A stretch of 64,000 bases of DNA. Source: Trypanosoma brucei gambiense DAL972 (lineage: Eukaryota > Euglenozoa > Kinetoplastea > Trypanosomatida > Trypanosomatidae). Below the pieces are notes generated by a model, which was not told where the DNA came from, ran no database searches, and was given only the letters and a program-made list of their open reading frames with translations. This document shows, piece by piece, positions 9,955 to 19,923 of this stretch; the first letter of the stretch is position 1, and each line of letters starts with the position of its first letter. The position numbers were made by a program, and so were the translations under genes. Location: the NCBI RefSeq assembly GCF_000210295.1, contig NC_026739.1, positions 902,262 through 966,261 on the forward strand, given 5' to 3'.

Positions 9955-10786
9955 ACATTCGCTTTAATATTAATAGAGGGGTTGGAACTAATCAACAACA
10001 CTTCCTGAAGGACGTAATGTAAGATATGAAGGGAGAAATATGTGAGTAAAGAAAGAAGGAAAGAAACTCAAAACAGAATAAGGCAAAATAAAGCAAAATA
10101 AGAGAAACAGGGTTCAAGTCTCAAAAACTGAAAGAAAAATGAGTTAGAGGCGAGTCTTTGTTGCTCTCGTACCTCTTTGGAAGGTCATTTACCATTCTTA
10201 CTCTCGTCGAAGTGTGGCCACCGACACATTTATGCTCAGGCTCACACATCAGGATCTCCATATTTTTATTTTGGTTACCATCCACCATAACAAGGAAGCA
10301 ACAACTGTCGCGTAAGTTCATTTGAATATTCGCATAATTATACATCCTCGCTTTCGTTCTTAGGATTGCATTCCTATCGAAGATAGGATACACACGCATT
10401 TATGTGTGCCAATAAAACTAGTACAAACATTTAAAAAAAACCAAGATAATAATAATAATCATCATCATCATCATCACCCAAACCATCCCTCTCCCTTCCC
10501 CACCCCCTCTCTTTTCCCCTGGATTTAAATGATTTAGCCTTCTTAGCCGAAACCTGGAGAGCGCAACACCATATAAATGACGACGGTGTAGAAACTAAAT
10601 AATAAAAAGTAAAATCACAAGAAGCATGCAACAGCATGTCTCATCCACCGACGGTAGCATTGGAGTTATGGGAGCTACCTCTCAAGAAAAGAACAGCAAA
10701 ATAATAATAATGATAATAAAGAAATAAATAAATACATACAATGAAGGAAAAATAAGGTCAAATCTATTGACACAAACCATAACGAC
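9955..10786. other. Intergenic spacer with one possible small frame
   Basis: Includes the 92-codon frame at 10121-10399 (listed separately), a (TAA)n/(TCA)n run at about 10446-10477 and (TAA)n near 10700. Otherwise low-complexity. Confidence 0.5.
10121..10399 (-). CDS. Possible small protein, unrecognised
   Basis: A 92-codon frame starting with a true ATG (10399), not made of simple repeats. It contains three Cys-bearing stretches (SCCFLVMVDG, EILMCEPEHKCVGG) and basic residues. It lies in the 830-base gap between the DnaJ gene and the Aat-like gene, in the same orientation. No family is recognised. It may simply be a chance frame in the Aat-like gene's 3' untranslated region; conservation in related species would decide. 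Confidence 0.2.
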   Translation of the reverse strand: MRVYPIFDRNAILRTKARMYNYANIQMNLRDSCCFLVMVDGNQNKNMEILMCEPEHKCVGGHTSTRVRMVNDLPKRYESNKDSPLTHFSFSF

Positions 10787-11962
10787 CTAACAGCGAACAA
10801 CAGCATTGGAATCTGAAAGTGTTGCGCTCCAGCTCCTTAAGAAACCTTTCCCTGCACGAAGAAAATCGCCTACAAAATATTTTGGTTTTTTATCACGGTA
10901 AAGGGCCCACCGCCGCAGAAATTCTTCCCTTCCAAGGAACCGAGCACCATAACTCCCTTCGTATTGCTTCATATACTCAATTTTGTCCCCCCAGTACCAC
11001 ATGTTATACCCGCAAGCTTGCAATGCAGCGCCCATAACTTTCGTGATGATGGTTCCATAACTCTCAGTGGTGCGTTGGCAAGTAAACATCGTGAAATCGT
11101 GAAATACCGAGCCGATGCCGAACCCCAAACAACCAGCAACAGCAGTGCCGGTGCTCTCCTCAATAAGTTCCACTGCCAGTATACCTACATTTAGTTGCTT
11201 ATCATCACCCATATCAGTAAGTGCTTCTATGAAGTTATCATTAAGCCATGTGCTACCACATCGTTGTAAGTGATATTCCTGTGCTGTCCGCAACGAATTG
11301 CTGAGGTCGCGGTTTACCGCAACGGAGTAAAGGCCGGAAGATACAAGGCGCTTAACTTTTTTGTTCCTCAACCAGGGGTATTCTTCCCTTTCCAAATCCA
11401 AACAGTAACGACCCTGTCGGTAGTTGGGGAGTGAGCAAAGGCCAAGACTCTGGGACAGTGGAAGTGGGAAGAGGGTCTGATAGAAAAGTCTCGCAATTAA
11501 CTCCTTTAGACAATGCTTCGAAAGGTATATAAACATATAATCCTTGGGTTGCGCCAATAGACAGTCCAAAAAGTCGCTGCGACAAAGAATTGTGGCATCG
11601 TAGATAAATGATACGGGATCTCGAATACCACATCCGAGCGGTAATGTGTTGTAAGAGAAGCAATATTTTGTAGATTCACTTCTTATCAAAGGGGATGTGC
11701 CCCTTGCATCACTCAAGTGTTCGTCACTATCGCCATTCAACGTTAAACATATGTCATAACTACGATTAGGAAACAGGGCCCACAGTGTTGCCCGATACTT
11801 CACTTTTTCCTCTTCATCGATAAGTTGTTTCGCACTAACCGGGAACTGCTGCTGCGACGGTTCGTCGCAAACCCAACCGGAAGCACTGCAGCTACTAATG
11901 GAGAAAGGGACTGAAGCAACAAAGTCGATGCAATTAGCATGCGACAAACCACACACATCCAT
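10787..11962 (-). CDS. Leucyl/phenylalanyl-tRNA-protein transferase (Aat)-fold protein
   Basis: 391 residues from ATG 11962. Residues about 150-352 follow the Aat family in order. A proline/tyrosine stretch (LFPLPLSQSLGL) is followed by VKRLVSSGLYSVAVNRDLS, which parallels bacterial R-S-P-Y-x-V-T-x-N. Then come QRCGSTWLNDNFIEAL (bacterial G-C-A...G-T-W-I-T), VGILAVELIEESTGTAVAGC, FGIGSVFHDFTMF (bacterial G-x-F-C-G-E-S-M-F) and a C-terminal GARFLGREEFLRRW, matching L-G-A-x-x-I-P-R-x-x-F/Y-L. The first 140 residues are not recognised. In bacteria Aat moves Leu or Phe from tRNA onto N-terminal Arg/Lys, creating N-degrons read by ClpS/ClpAP. Here the usual G-E-S-M-F is H-D-F-T-M-F, so catalysis or specificity may differ. 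There is no clear presequence. The fold match is fairly strong by eye; activity is inference. Confidence 0.75.
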   Translation of the reverse strand: MDVCGLSHANCIDFVASVPFSISSCSASGWVCDEPSQQQFPVSAKQLIDEEEKVKYRATLWALFPNRSYDICLTLNGDSDEHLSDARGTSPLIRSESTKYCFSYNTLPLGCGIRDPVSFIYDATILCRSDFLDCLLAQPKDYMFIYLSKHCLKELIARLFYQTLFPLPLSQSLGLCSLPNYRQGRYCLDLEREEYPWLRNKKVKRLVSSGLYSVAVNRDLSNSLRTAQEYHLQRCGSTWLNDNFIEALTDMGDDKQLNVGILAVELIEESTGTAVAGCLGFGIGSVFHDFTMFTCQRTTESYGTIITKVMGAALQACGYNMWYWGDKIEYMKQYEGSYGARFLGREEFLRRWALYRDKKPKYFVGDFLRAGKGFLRSWSATLSDSNAVVRC

Positions 11963-13173
11963 TACCTAAAGAAGTCAAGCAGTAAGTCCCTCGCGCCTAC
12001 CAAAACAAAAAAAAAACTAAAATAACAACCCCACAGGGCCTGGTACAATATAAAACAAAGAGAGAAGGTTGTCGAACAAACCGCTGACAACGTGGAAGAG
12101 GCGGAAACCGAAACACGACATACACATGCATGAAGACAAACATACACACACGCACGCGCACACGCACACAAAAAAAGAAACGTTCGATGACATCAACACC
12201 AGTAAGAGCGACCTGATGCAACAAACCCCACGCAGCACAACGAACCAATATATATATATATGCAGTTATCCTTATGTGACAAGAGGTAAACGCACTTCCC
12301 ATTTGACATCATCAGGTAAAACTGACGAAAAGAATCAACACCTCTTGCGGCACGGATGCGTTGAAAAATATATATATATTCCAACGTTACAGCATGGACA
12401 ACAAAAATAACAACAACAACACAGAATAGTAGTAGCAATAATAATAATAATAGTGGCACGCCGTCACAACCAATATTCTGCCTCCTGTCGCCTCCATCTC
12501 GCGCAAAAGTCTATGCAACCTTTCATCACTAGAAATTATGTAAGCGGAAAAGAGAGAACCTAGAGCAAAGAAAAAAATTAATTGTGTACAGTTGCGAAAA
12601 AAAGGAAGAAAAAAAAGGAACCCATAGCAGACGCGTTCGGTTGGTTAGGAACCAAACCCAACCAGTTGGAGCTCACATGACTTATTTGGTGGATTCCATC
12701 CCCTTTGTTTTTTTGTTTTATTGTTATTAATTTTTTTTTCTTTCGACACCTGGTTATAACCAAAGTGTAATTCCCTTTTTGAGGAAGTCAAAACATCGTT
12801 TATGCGAGCGACTGTGCGTGGGCCTCTAAGGAGAAGAGAAACTCAAACCAGCGCGCAACATGTAGAACTAACAAAACAGAATGTTGGAAAGTCTTCTGCA
12901 GTACGCATTTCCGGTTACTGTTTTCCTCCTCTTCAACAACAACAACATAAGACAAAAAAGTGTGGGACTGGTCCTGAGGGTGCACGACTCACTTCCACAA
13001 CGTAAAATACATCGCCAATGTTTCAAAGACGGCGTAAAAAGTGAGGAAGCGGTCCTTCGCAAATACGTATGTTTTGTTCTGCTTTCGTTTTATTTAGATT
13101 GTTTCCCCTCCTTTGATAAATCTGCTTTTGATTACTCCCTTCGGCCACTATTTCGTATCTTCGCCTTTTGTTT
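11963..13173. other. Intergenic spacer: PABPN1-like trailer and Aat-like leader
   Basis: Low-complexity with CA/CG-containing repeats near 12142-12170, short (TA)n at 12247-12260 and 12368-12378 and (TAA)n near 12437-12450. No gene seen. Confidence 0.55.
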
Positions 13174-13818
13174 TCAATATGGCCCACCGCGTCCCCTGCC
13201 TCGACCTCGGCCACGCACACCACCGCGGTACGGACTAAAGTTCATGCCAGCGGGGCCTCCCATCATCGTTGCCATCATTGTGGCTGCCATGGCCATTTGT
13301 TGTTGCATGGCGTTGGCTCCACCGCCTCGGAAACCACCTCGAGGGAAACCACCACCAGCTCCTCCACCTCTACCGCGTTGAAAAGCCGGAATATTGTCAC
13401 GTTTCATCGCCACCGTCAGAGGTTTTCCATGGAGGGATTGTCCATTCTTCACAATAGCAGCAGCAGCTTGCTCCACAGTTTCAAACTCAATATACGCTGT
13501 GCCCTTTTGCTGACCGGTGAATTTGTCGCGCAACATCGTGAGACGCTTAATGGTCCCGCATGCACTAAAAAAGACGCGAAGATCACTCTCCGTCGTGCGC
13601 GGGTCCATCCCGCCCACAAAAACCGACGTGTTTTTCGACGCCACAACGCCGGTAGTCTTACGCTGCCCCTCATCTTGGGCTGCCGTTTCCTGCAGCGTTT
13701 TCAACCGAAGGTCCTCCTGAAGGTCATTTACTTGGCGCTGCATTTCTTGCAGCTCAAGCTCCGGATCAACTTCCGTGTTGAACAGTACGTTGTCTCCATC
13801 CGACGGGTCTGATGCCAT
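13174..13818 (-). CDS. Nuclear poly(A)-binding protein (PABPN1/PABP2)-like RRM protein
   Basis: 214 residues from the first ATG of the conserved part (13818, MASDPSDGDN); the frame continues upstream for 69 low-complexity codons that look like leader sequence. An acidic coiled segment (about 18-50, VDPELELQEMQRQVNDLQED) precedes one RRM at about 64-140, with RNP2 SVFVGG and RNP1 KGTAYIEF. The C-terminus is RGG-rich with a Met/Ala stretch and ends in repeated GRGR. Coiled coil, single RRM and arginine-rich tail is the PABPN1 layout; that protein coats nascent poly(A) tails in the nucleus. RNP1 and spacing fit PABPN1 better than SR or hnRNP proteins. A candidate acceptor AG at 13928-13929 lies downstream of a C/T-rich run near 13990-14040. 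Confidence 0.85.
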   Translation of the reverse strand: MASDPSDGDNVLFNTEVDPELELQEMQRQVNDLQEDLRLKTLQETAAQDEGQRKTTGVVASKNTSVFVGGMDPRTTESDLRVFFSACGTIKRLTMLRDKFTGQQKGTAYIEFETVEQAAAAIVKNGQSLHGKPLTVAMKRDNIPAFQRGRGGGAGGGFPRGGFRGGGANAMQQQMAMAATMMATMMGGPAGMNFSPYRGGVRGRGRGRGRGGPY

Positions 13819-16188
13819 ACTTAATGGTGAGGCGTGCGATTCGGCTTTTGCCTTGTGTATATAAATACAAATATATTTGTATAAATATATGCACACGTGT
13901 TTTCTTTTTTTGTGTGTGTGTCCGCCTCTTAATTGGCAACAACAAACAAACAGGGATGAACAAGCAAATAAATTTAAATAAATACCCAGATTTTTTTTTA
14001 AAAAAAAGAGGGGGAGGCAATCCAAAGAAAGCGAAGGCAGCTGCGGGTGAAAATTTGTTGGTGCAACGTTGGAAAGAATCTATAAAAATGCTGACAAAAA
14101 AATAAAAACAAAAAAAAAGAGCAAGCACTACGTGCGGAGAAGCTCTCAAAGAACGAGGAGAGAAATGAGTGGAAAGATAAAAACGGGTTACAATTTTTCC
14201 AATGCCTTTCCCCCTCTCCCCCTCCATTTTGTTTGTGAAGCCCTCTAATCTTCTGTTCTTTCCGTCACACAAATCCTTTTTGTTGTTTAAACTAACAGAC
14301 GCGATATCAGTTGTGTATCATTTCCTTTTTTTTTCTTTCTTTCTTTTTTTTTTCTCTTGGAGGATGAATTGCCGGTATTTTTTTTCTTTTTTCATTTTAT
14401 TTCCGTGTGCATAAACAAACAAAGAGGAAAGGGAATAAAGGGGTTTTGCGTCGGTGTATCAAATGAACTTTCTGTTTGTAGTAATTTTTTTTTGTTATTT
14501 TAAATTCTATTTATTTGTTTGCCATTTTTTACTTTTACCTTTACAGTCTTTTCCACACTGCCTTTCTTCTGGCTTTGAGTTGTTTATATATCGCATTAGC
14601 GAGTTTCTACGAGGAAAAAAAATATAAAAAAAACGGAGGAAGTTTTGTGGTGCTGTAGACCAAACAACAAGAAAAAAAAAGTGAGGAAACGCAACAAAAA
14701 AAAACCAAAAAAAAAAAAGAATTAACTCTCTTTCATACCACAAACCAGTAACAAAATAAATAAAAACACGAACACTATTCATTTCTTTTTTTTTTAAAGT
14801 TTCCCTCATTTTCTTTGCTGCTGCCTCACAGTTTTCCATTAAAACACTCTCACGGCTGTGTTTTGTTCAAACCACTGCAGACGACAAAAGGAAAAACAAA
14901 ATGAGGGATTAAAATGCTGCAAAAATACGCATTTTGTTGCATATGAGACACCCGCAGCTATGAAAAATAGAGGGAAAAAAATAAGAATTTATAATTCAAA
15001 ACCACTGAAGAGTTTGACAAAAAAAAAAAAAAAAGAAAGACACAGAGAGCCAAAGAGAGCAACGAAGAACACAATAATACAAATGGAGGGGAAATAAGAA
15101 TAACAAAAAAAAATATAAGAAAAAAAACAGAAATATATATTAAAGGCATAATATCACAAACCACGACATAATAATGATGATGATAATAACACGTACAACA
15201 ACAACAAAAAAAAGAAAATGCACACGGAAATGCCCGAGTGAGTAAAAATAAAAAGACGTAAAAAAAATAAGACGCGATAAATCAAACGGTGCTGCGTTAA
15301 ACGTTTCACCTCAACAGCTCCCTGAACCGAATGGTTCACATCTATCCGATCACTCATAGAATCAAAAAGTAAAAAAATAAAATAGAATAATGTTATAGTA
15401 AAAAACAAAAGTGGTGGAAAAAAAATTAATAAAAATAGTGATACTAAAAATAACACACAATACAAGAGCATAAAAACAAGAAAAATATCCCACATTTTAC
15501 TTTATTTACTGGATTCACGTGCATGTGATAAGTGGAATTAAATGCGCAGCAGCAAGAAAACAAAAAAAAAACGTGTTATGCAGCACTTTCAAAAAGGATT
15601 TAAAAAACGTATATTGACAAAAAAAACACAAACAACAAAAATGGGAAGAGGGAAAAAAAAGATATAAAACGTACCAAAGGATCAAACGACGGGGGAACGG
15701 AATAAAATTATTATTATTATTGTTATTATGGTAGAATGATGGTACGAGCAACGTAACGATTAAACCAAAAGAAAAAAAAAGTAAGGTAGTACACACTGCA
15801 TCCCGCCACTTTTTCCGATACAAAAGCATCAGAAGGTTGAAACTGAGAGTGATTTATAAGCTGGAGAAGAAAAGGTAAAAATAACAAAACCAGTATCGAA
15901 AAGCACCAATAGAAGGGTTTTAAAAAAAAATAATAAGATAAAACGCAAACGCCCGTCCACACACATATTTATATTTATTTATATATGTGTGTGCACAAAG
16001 TCTGGGAGACAGTCCGTAAGCGAACAGTATCACTAAAATCACTACAGAAAAACAAAAAAGGGGTTTTTTTTCGCAAAATGGTCCTCAGGAAAACCGCATC
16101 TCTTCTTTCCACAACATAAAATTTCAATGAAGAAAAAAAAAATGACAATATTAACACACAAACACAAGTATAACATGCGGTGCACAGC
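13819..16188. other. Long A/T-rich spacer
   Basis: About 2.4 kb. It holds pyrimidine-rich plus-strand sequence at about 14205-14400 and A-rich sequence (T-rich on the coding strand) at about 14600-16150. There are many A runs of 8-16 bases, (TAA)n near 15708-15729 and an 11-base-pair inverted repeat at 15958-15993. Translations are Phe/Lys/Asn-rich and not gene-like. No gene supported. Confidence 0.6.
15958..15993. repeat. 11-bp perfect inverted repeat
   Basis: CACACACATAT at 15958-15968 is the exact reverse complement of 15983-15993, with a 14-base A/T loop. Confidence 0.8.
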
Positions 16189-17691
16189 TCATTTTGAACC
16201 ATATATCTCTTTTAATTTAGCGCATAACTCATCACCCCATGAACTTCTTTCATATTCTACCGAAGTGGATGCCAGAAGTGATAACTTAATGATGGGCACA
16301 CCACAGGAAGTACCGCTGAGGAAACCTCTGCTCAGAGGACAAGATGAGTGATTGTGTCCTCCCATTACTCGTGACTTTGGTGGTTCCTTTCGACTCATTA
16401 ACCGTCTTTTAGCTTCTGTTGCAGTCACCTTCGCTTTAGGACTTTTCTCCTCATTCCTCTCACGTGTCGCAACGTATTGAGTAGTAGTTGGCAAATCCGT
16501 ACCAACAATTTCATTTTCCTTCACGCATTCGGTTGGTTGTAAAACGATGGGTTCCTCACGGGTTCTCCACCGCACAGGTGTGTCGCCTCCAACTTGATCA
16601 CCGCGGCAACAGACGTTCTGTTTGTGTGATGTCATCCTCAAAGTAGTGAAATCACCATCAGTACACGCCACGTATGGTTTTTCATCCGTATCGAACTTGA
16701 TTGTTAGTGAATCAATAAAGCGTATTTCATATATTCGCATAGGGAGAGCAGACCGCCATTGTTTCCCTCCCGCTTGAGCGGCAGCAGCCTTCATGATGTG
16801 CTGTGTAAGTTTCATTGCTGAATTTGGTAAAGGTTCCGGAAGCACTCGAGTGGCGATGCATAGGATTTTCTCCTCCGCGGTGAGAGAGGCAAACTTCCTG
16901 TAAGCAAATATACGGTCGCGCAATACCTCACCATATGTTAGAAAGTCTTGGAACGTCAGATCGGTCTTGCCATCACACGATTCCGTTAGAAAGTCAGATG
17001 CCTCACGTTCTGACACGCCCGTAGGAGTGCAGAGTAAAAGATGATCGTGCACCACATCCGCATTAATGGAATTGGTCTGGTTGTCAGCAAGTGCATCGAA
17101 TATAACTCGCACACTTTCCACATTGTCAGAATTTTTTGACCCCGCCTTCCAATCCTGCCGTGCTGCGGTGAGTTTCATCCTTTCAAACGATTCCATTAAC
17201 GCACTCATGCCCTCTACCCGCAATAAACGAGCACGGTACTGGTGATTTTTGTATCCTGTGGAGTGCTGGATAATGTAACGATCAAGAGGCGACCTTTTAG
17301 TGACGCGCCCAGCACTTTCCCCCTTACACAAGTAATAATACTTGTTTTTCTTCATGGTCGTAATTAATGGAAGTTGTTCCTTCAGCGCCACCTCCGTGGC
17401 GGCACGATTGGTATTCCACCCAGGTCGCACTTTCCGTGGAGTTTCTCTGCAAACTACAGTTAGTTGAGTTGGAGGAGGAGGCGCTCCATCATCTGCAAGT
17501 GTGTACGATCTTGAATATGTGCTGCCTGAGTGCGAGGCGTCAGGATATGTATCGGAGGAGCGAATCGCCCTATATGTAACAGTGGAATCTGTTGTGGATA
17601 CGTTGGGCGGTGGTCCACGAAAGGAAACATTAGAAGTGGCAACTGATATAATACCGTCATGAAAAGTCGGCCACGACTCGTGTATTGTCAT
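16189..17691 (-). CDS. Hypothetical protein with degenerate EF-hand-like segment
   Basis: 500 residues from the first ATG (17691, MTIHESWPTF); five upstream codons lack an ATG. The N-terminal 130 residues are Ser/Thr/Pro-rich and look disordered. Around 195-265 a pair of helix-loop-helix units resembles an EF-hand pair (VRVIFDALADNQTNSINADV and SDFLTESCDGKTDLTFQDFL), but the loops lack the regular Asp/Glu ligands, so calcium binding is doubtful. A further helical block (about 270-330) and a basic tail follow. No signal peptide or membrane segment is seen. Function unknown; similar modular proteins in trypanosomatids are often cytoskeletal, but nothing here proves that. Confidence 0.75.
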   Translation of the reverse strand: MTIHESWPTFHDGIISVATSNVSFRGPPPNVSTTDSTVTYRAIRSSDTYPDASHSGSTYSRSYTLADDGAPPPPTQLTVVCRETPRKVRPGWNTNRAATEVALKEQLPLITTMKKNKYYYLCKGESAGRVTKRSPLDRYIIQHSTGYKNHQYRARLLRVEGMSALMESFERMKLTAARQDWKAGSKNSDNVESVRVIFDALADNQTNSINADVVHDHLLLCTPTGVSEREASDFLTESCDGKTDLTFQDFLTYGEVLRDRIFAYRKFASLTAEEKILCIATRVLPEPLPNSAMKLTQHIMKAAAAQAGGKQWRSALPMRIYEIRFIDSLTIKFDTDEKPYVACTDGDFTTLRMTSHKQNVCCRGDQVGGDTPVRWRTREEPIVLQPTECVKENEIVGTDLPTTTQYVATRERNEEKSPKAKVTATEAKRRLMSRKEPPKSRVMGGHNHSSCPLSRGFLSGTSCGVPIIKLSLLASTSVEYERSSWGDELCAKLKEIYGSK

Positions 17692-18879
17692 TTTTAAACA
17701 GTCCACTACTCTAACCTTTTCTTTATTTTGCGTTATTTTTTTTTTTTGTTGTTGTTGTTGCTTTCAAGGGGAGATGATGGATAGCGTATGATTCTTTTTC
17801 CTCCCCGCGTATATTTCGTTTGTTGTATCTTGCGCAATCAGACGCGGCTGAAAACAGGCGCCAAACCTCCGGAAAGAATACCACCTGAAATAATGTAAGC
17901 ACCCCGTATCCTTTCTTCCTGAGGGGAAAATCAAGCTTTCCGCTAAATGCTGGAAGGTATATTATGAAGCAGAAAAAAAAAACGGTGAGAAGAAACAGCA
18001 AAAGCAACCAGGTAGTATCGGCAGTGTAAACAAGGCGTTACCGAGAAATAAATGTATACGGTGGGATGTTAACTTAGGCACAAATATTAGAGGAGACAAA
18101 AGAGGGACAAAAGGGAGAAAAAGAACACACAAGCCAATAACCCACTTCTGAACAGTTAAATCGCAAAATAACACCTCTCCCCACTGGGAGGCATATGTAC
18201 TTCCCCGCGCGTCTTTGTTAAGGTAGAGGAAGTCATTTGCCCCACCATTGGTATAATGGAGAATAAATTGAAAGAAAAGAAAGTGAAAAGCAACTAAGCA
18301 ACAAACATCCCACCCGAAAAACAAAAGTTCACCATGATTTCACCATCGTATGGTTAATGAGTCATTCCTTCCCAACAACCAACACTCCCTGCCTCCCTCG
18401 GTCATCTTCCTCATCACCACACGCAATCGGCAGGCGCCTTGGTGACGTTGATGTTGATCTTGCTTTCTCCTCGGCGCCAAACGGTAAATAGTCCTGAAGA
18501 AAAATAAGCGATCCACCACATCCGCTAAGCAGTTGCTGCCACAGAACAATCAGTCTTCCAACAACGGGGCATGAGCCGAGTAAGAGCTGGGAATGGGCTC
18601 GTGGCTAGTGTGCTGGAAGGATGACACGCGGTTCGGTAATTCAACCAATGAAACTGTCACATGATAGATACAATTGCTGCCCCAAGACACATACAAATGA
18701 AGTTGTTGTTGTTGTTGTTTTTTTTTATCACGCACAAACTCCATTAGGTAAGCGGCTTTTTCCCCCCCCCCCTCTCCCATTCTATCCCTTCTGCTATTTT
18801 CTCTTTCCATATTCTCCTCCACCCCCATCGCCACCGTCATTGGTTCTTGCGACGCAGCAGGCGCACGCGTCAGTTCAGA
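17692..18879. other. Intergenic spacer: RFC2 trailer and leader of the hypothetical gene
   Basis: Contains (GTT)n at about 17748-17761 and 18701-18719. A frame at 18550-18840 (96 codons, ATG start) includes a translated CAA repeat and lies 40 bases after the RFC2 stop, so it is more likely untranslated trailer. Confidence 0.5.
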
Positions 18880-19923
18880 TTACACTGAGCATATGAAACT
18901 TCCTAATTCAAGAAGCTGCACAAAATCATCACATCCATCCGACAGACGCTTCTCAATGTCGCATAACTTTAGTGCAATTGATCCACGCTGAGCGGAATTA
19001 AGAGGACATGCAGCACTGACAATGTAATCCTGAAGCTGGGCAAGTATCTGACAAGCGGGGTAACCTTGCTGAACAAGTCGTTTTGTCACACTGCGCACCT
19101 CGTCGAAGCTTTTCATCATCAAAGCAGCAAGGTACGTTTGCATCATGCTAGCAGGCACGGATCCCGACACTTCCACAAAATCCTCCTTCTGCAAGTCATT
19201 TCCATTTGCCCTCTGCGCATACTGAAGGTACATTATCGCTAAGCGTAGGTCACCGCCACTCACATGATCCAACGCATCTATAGAAGACCTCGATATTTGG
19301 ATGTTCTCTCTACTGGCAACTTCACTAATACGCTCATATAGGGCCTCTTTTATGAGGGGTTTGAAGCGGTACTTGGCACAACGGCTCGCTATGGGATCGA
19401 TGATGCGAGTTACGTAGTTACAGAGAATGCAAAATCGTGTAACATCACTGAAGTCCTCCATCATACGACGAAGGGCAGCCTGCGCATCGGGTAGTAGGGC
19501 ATCCGCTTCGTCCAATATGATAACTTTGAAGGGAGGCACCGGGTAAATCTTTCCGTCGGACTGCACCTTCTGCACGACATTCCCCACAGCCGTTTGTGCA
19601 AAGGACTTAACCTTCTCACGTATTACCTGAATACCACGGTCGTCACTTGCGTTCAGCTCACGAACGCGACTCTTAATGTAATCGGGTCCAAACAACTCAT
19701 GCGCGACGGCAAGTATGGCAGTTGTTTTTCCCGTCCCTGGTGGGCCGTGGAAAAGGAAATGAGGCATACTTGCGCCCTGTCGGAGGGTGGAACGCAACGC
19801 CTGCACAACTTCCTCCTGCGACTTGACCTCGTCCAAAGACTTTGGTCGATACTTCTCAATCCATGGGCGTAAATCAACACTCGGCTCCACACGATGTTTT
19901 TTAAGTGGTGGGTCTGGCAACAT
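18880..19923 (-). CDS. RFC2: Replication factor C subunit 2 (clamp-loader small subunit)
   Basis: 347 residues from ATG 19923 (MLPDPPLKKH); five codons upstream in frame lack an ATG. This is an AAA+ ATPase of the RFC complex that loads PCNA onto primed DNA in the nucleus. Visible motifs: PWIEKYRPKSLDEV (RFC box II) at about 20-33, Walker A GPPGTGKT at 60-67, a box with ELNASDDRGIQVIREKVK at about 89-106, Walker B ILDEAD at 136-141, CNYVTRIIDPIASRC with the SRC arginine finger at 180-182, then the collar domain. The wording ELNASDDRGIQVIREKVKSF and the length favour the yeast Rfc2/human RFC4 group over Rfc3, Rfc4 or Rfc5. A nearby AG at 19941-19942 could be a splice acceptor with an 18-base leader. 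Confidence 0.95.
   Translation of the reverse strand: MLPDPPLKKHRVEPSVDLRPWIEKYRPKSLDEVKSQEEVVQALRSTLRQGASMPHFLFHGPPGTGKTTAILAVAHELFGPDYIKSRVRELNASDDRGIQVIREKVKSFAQTAVGNVVQKVQSDGKIYPVPPFKVIILDEADALLPDAQAALRRMMEDFSDVTRFCILCNYVTRIIDPIASRCAKYRFKPLIKEALYERISEVASRENIQISRSSIDALDHVSGGDLRLAIMYLQYAQRANGNDLQKEDFVEVSGSVPASMMQTYLAALMMKSFDEVRSVTKRLVQQGYPACQILAQLQDYIVSAACPLNSAQRGSIALKLCDIEKRLSDGCDDFVQLLELGSFICSV

Noticed and set aside
10446..10477. (TAA)n/(TCA)n run containing repeated TCATCA, similar to a C box on the other strand
   Set aside because: Simple repeat; no D box or terminal stem consistent with a C/D snoRNA.
17962..18324. Leftward 120-codon hydrophobic frame
   Set aside because: It has no ATG at or near its start and is a Phe/Leu-rich translation of spacer sequence.
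18550..18840. 96-codon ATG frame 40 bases after the RFC2 stop
   Set aside because: Includes a translated CAA repeat and lies where the RFC2 3' untranslated region must be; no room for a splice acceptor.
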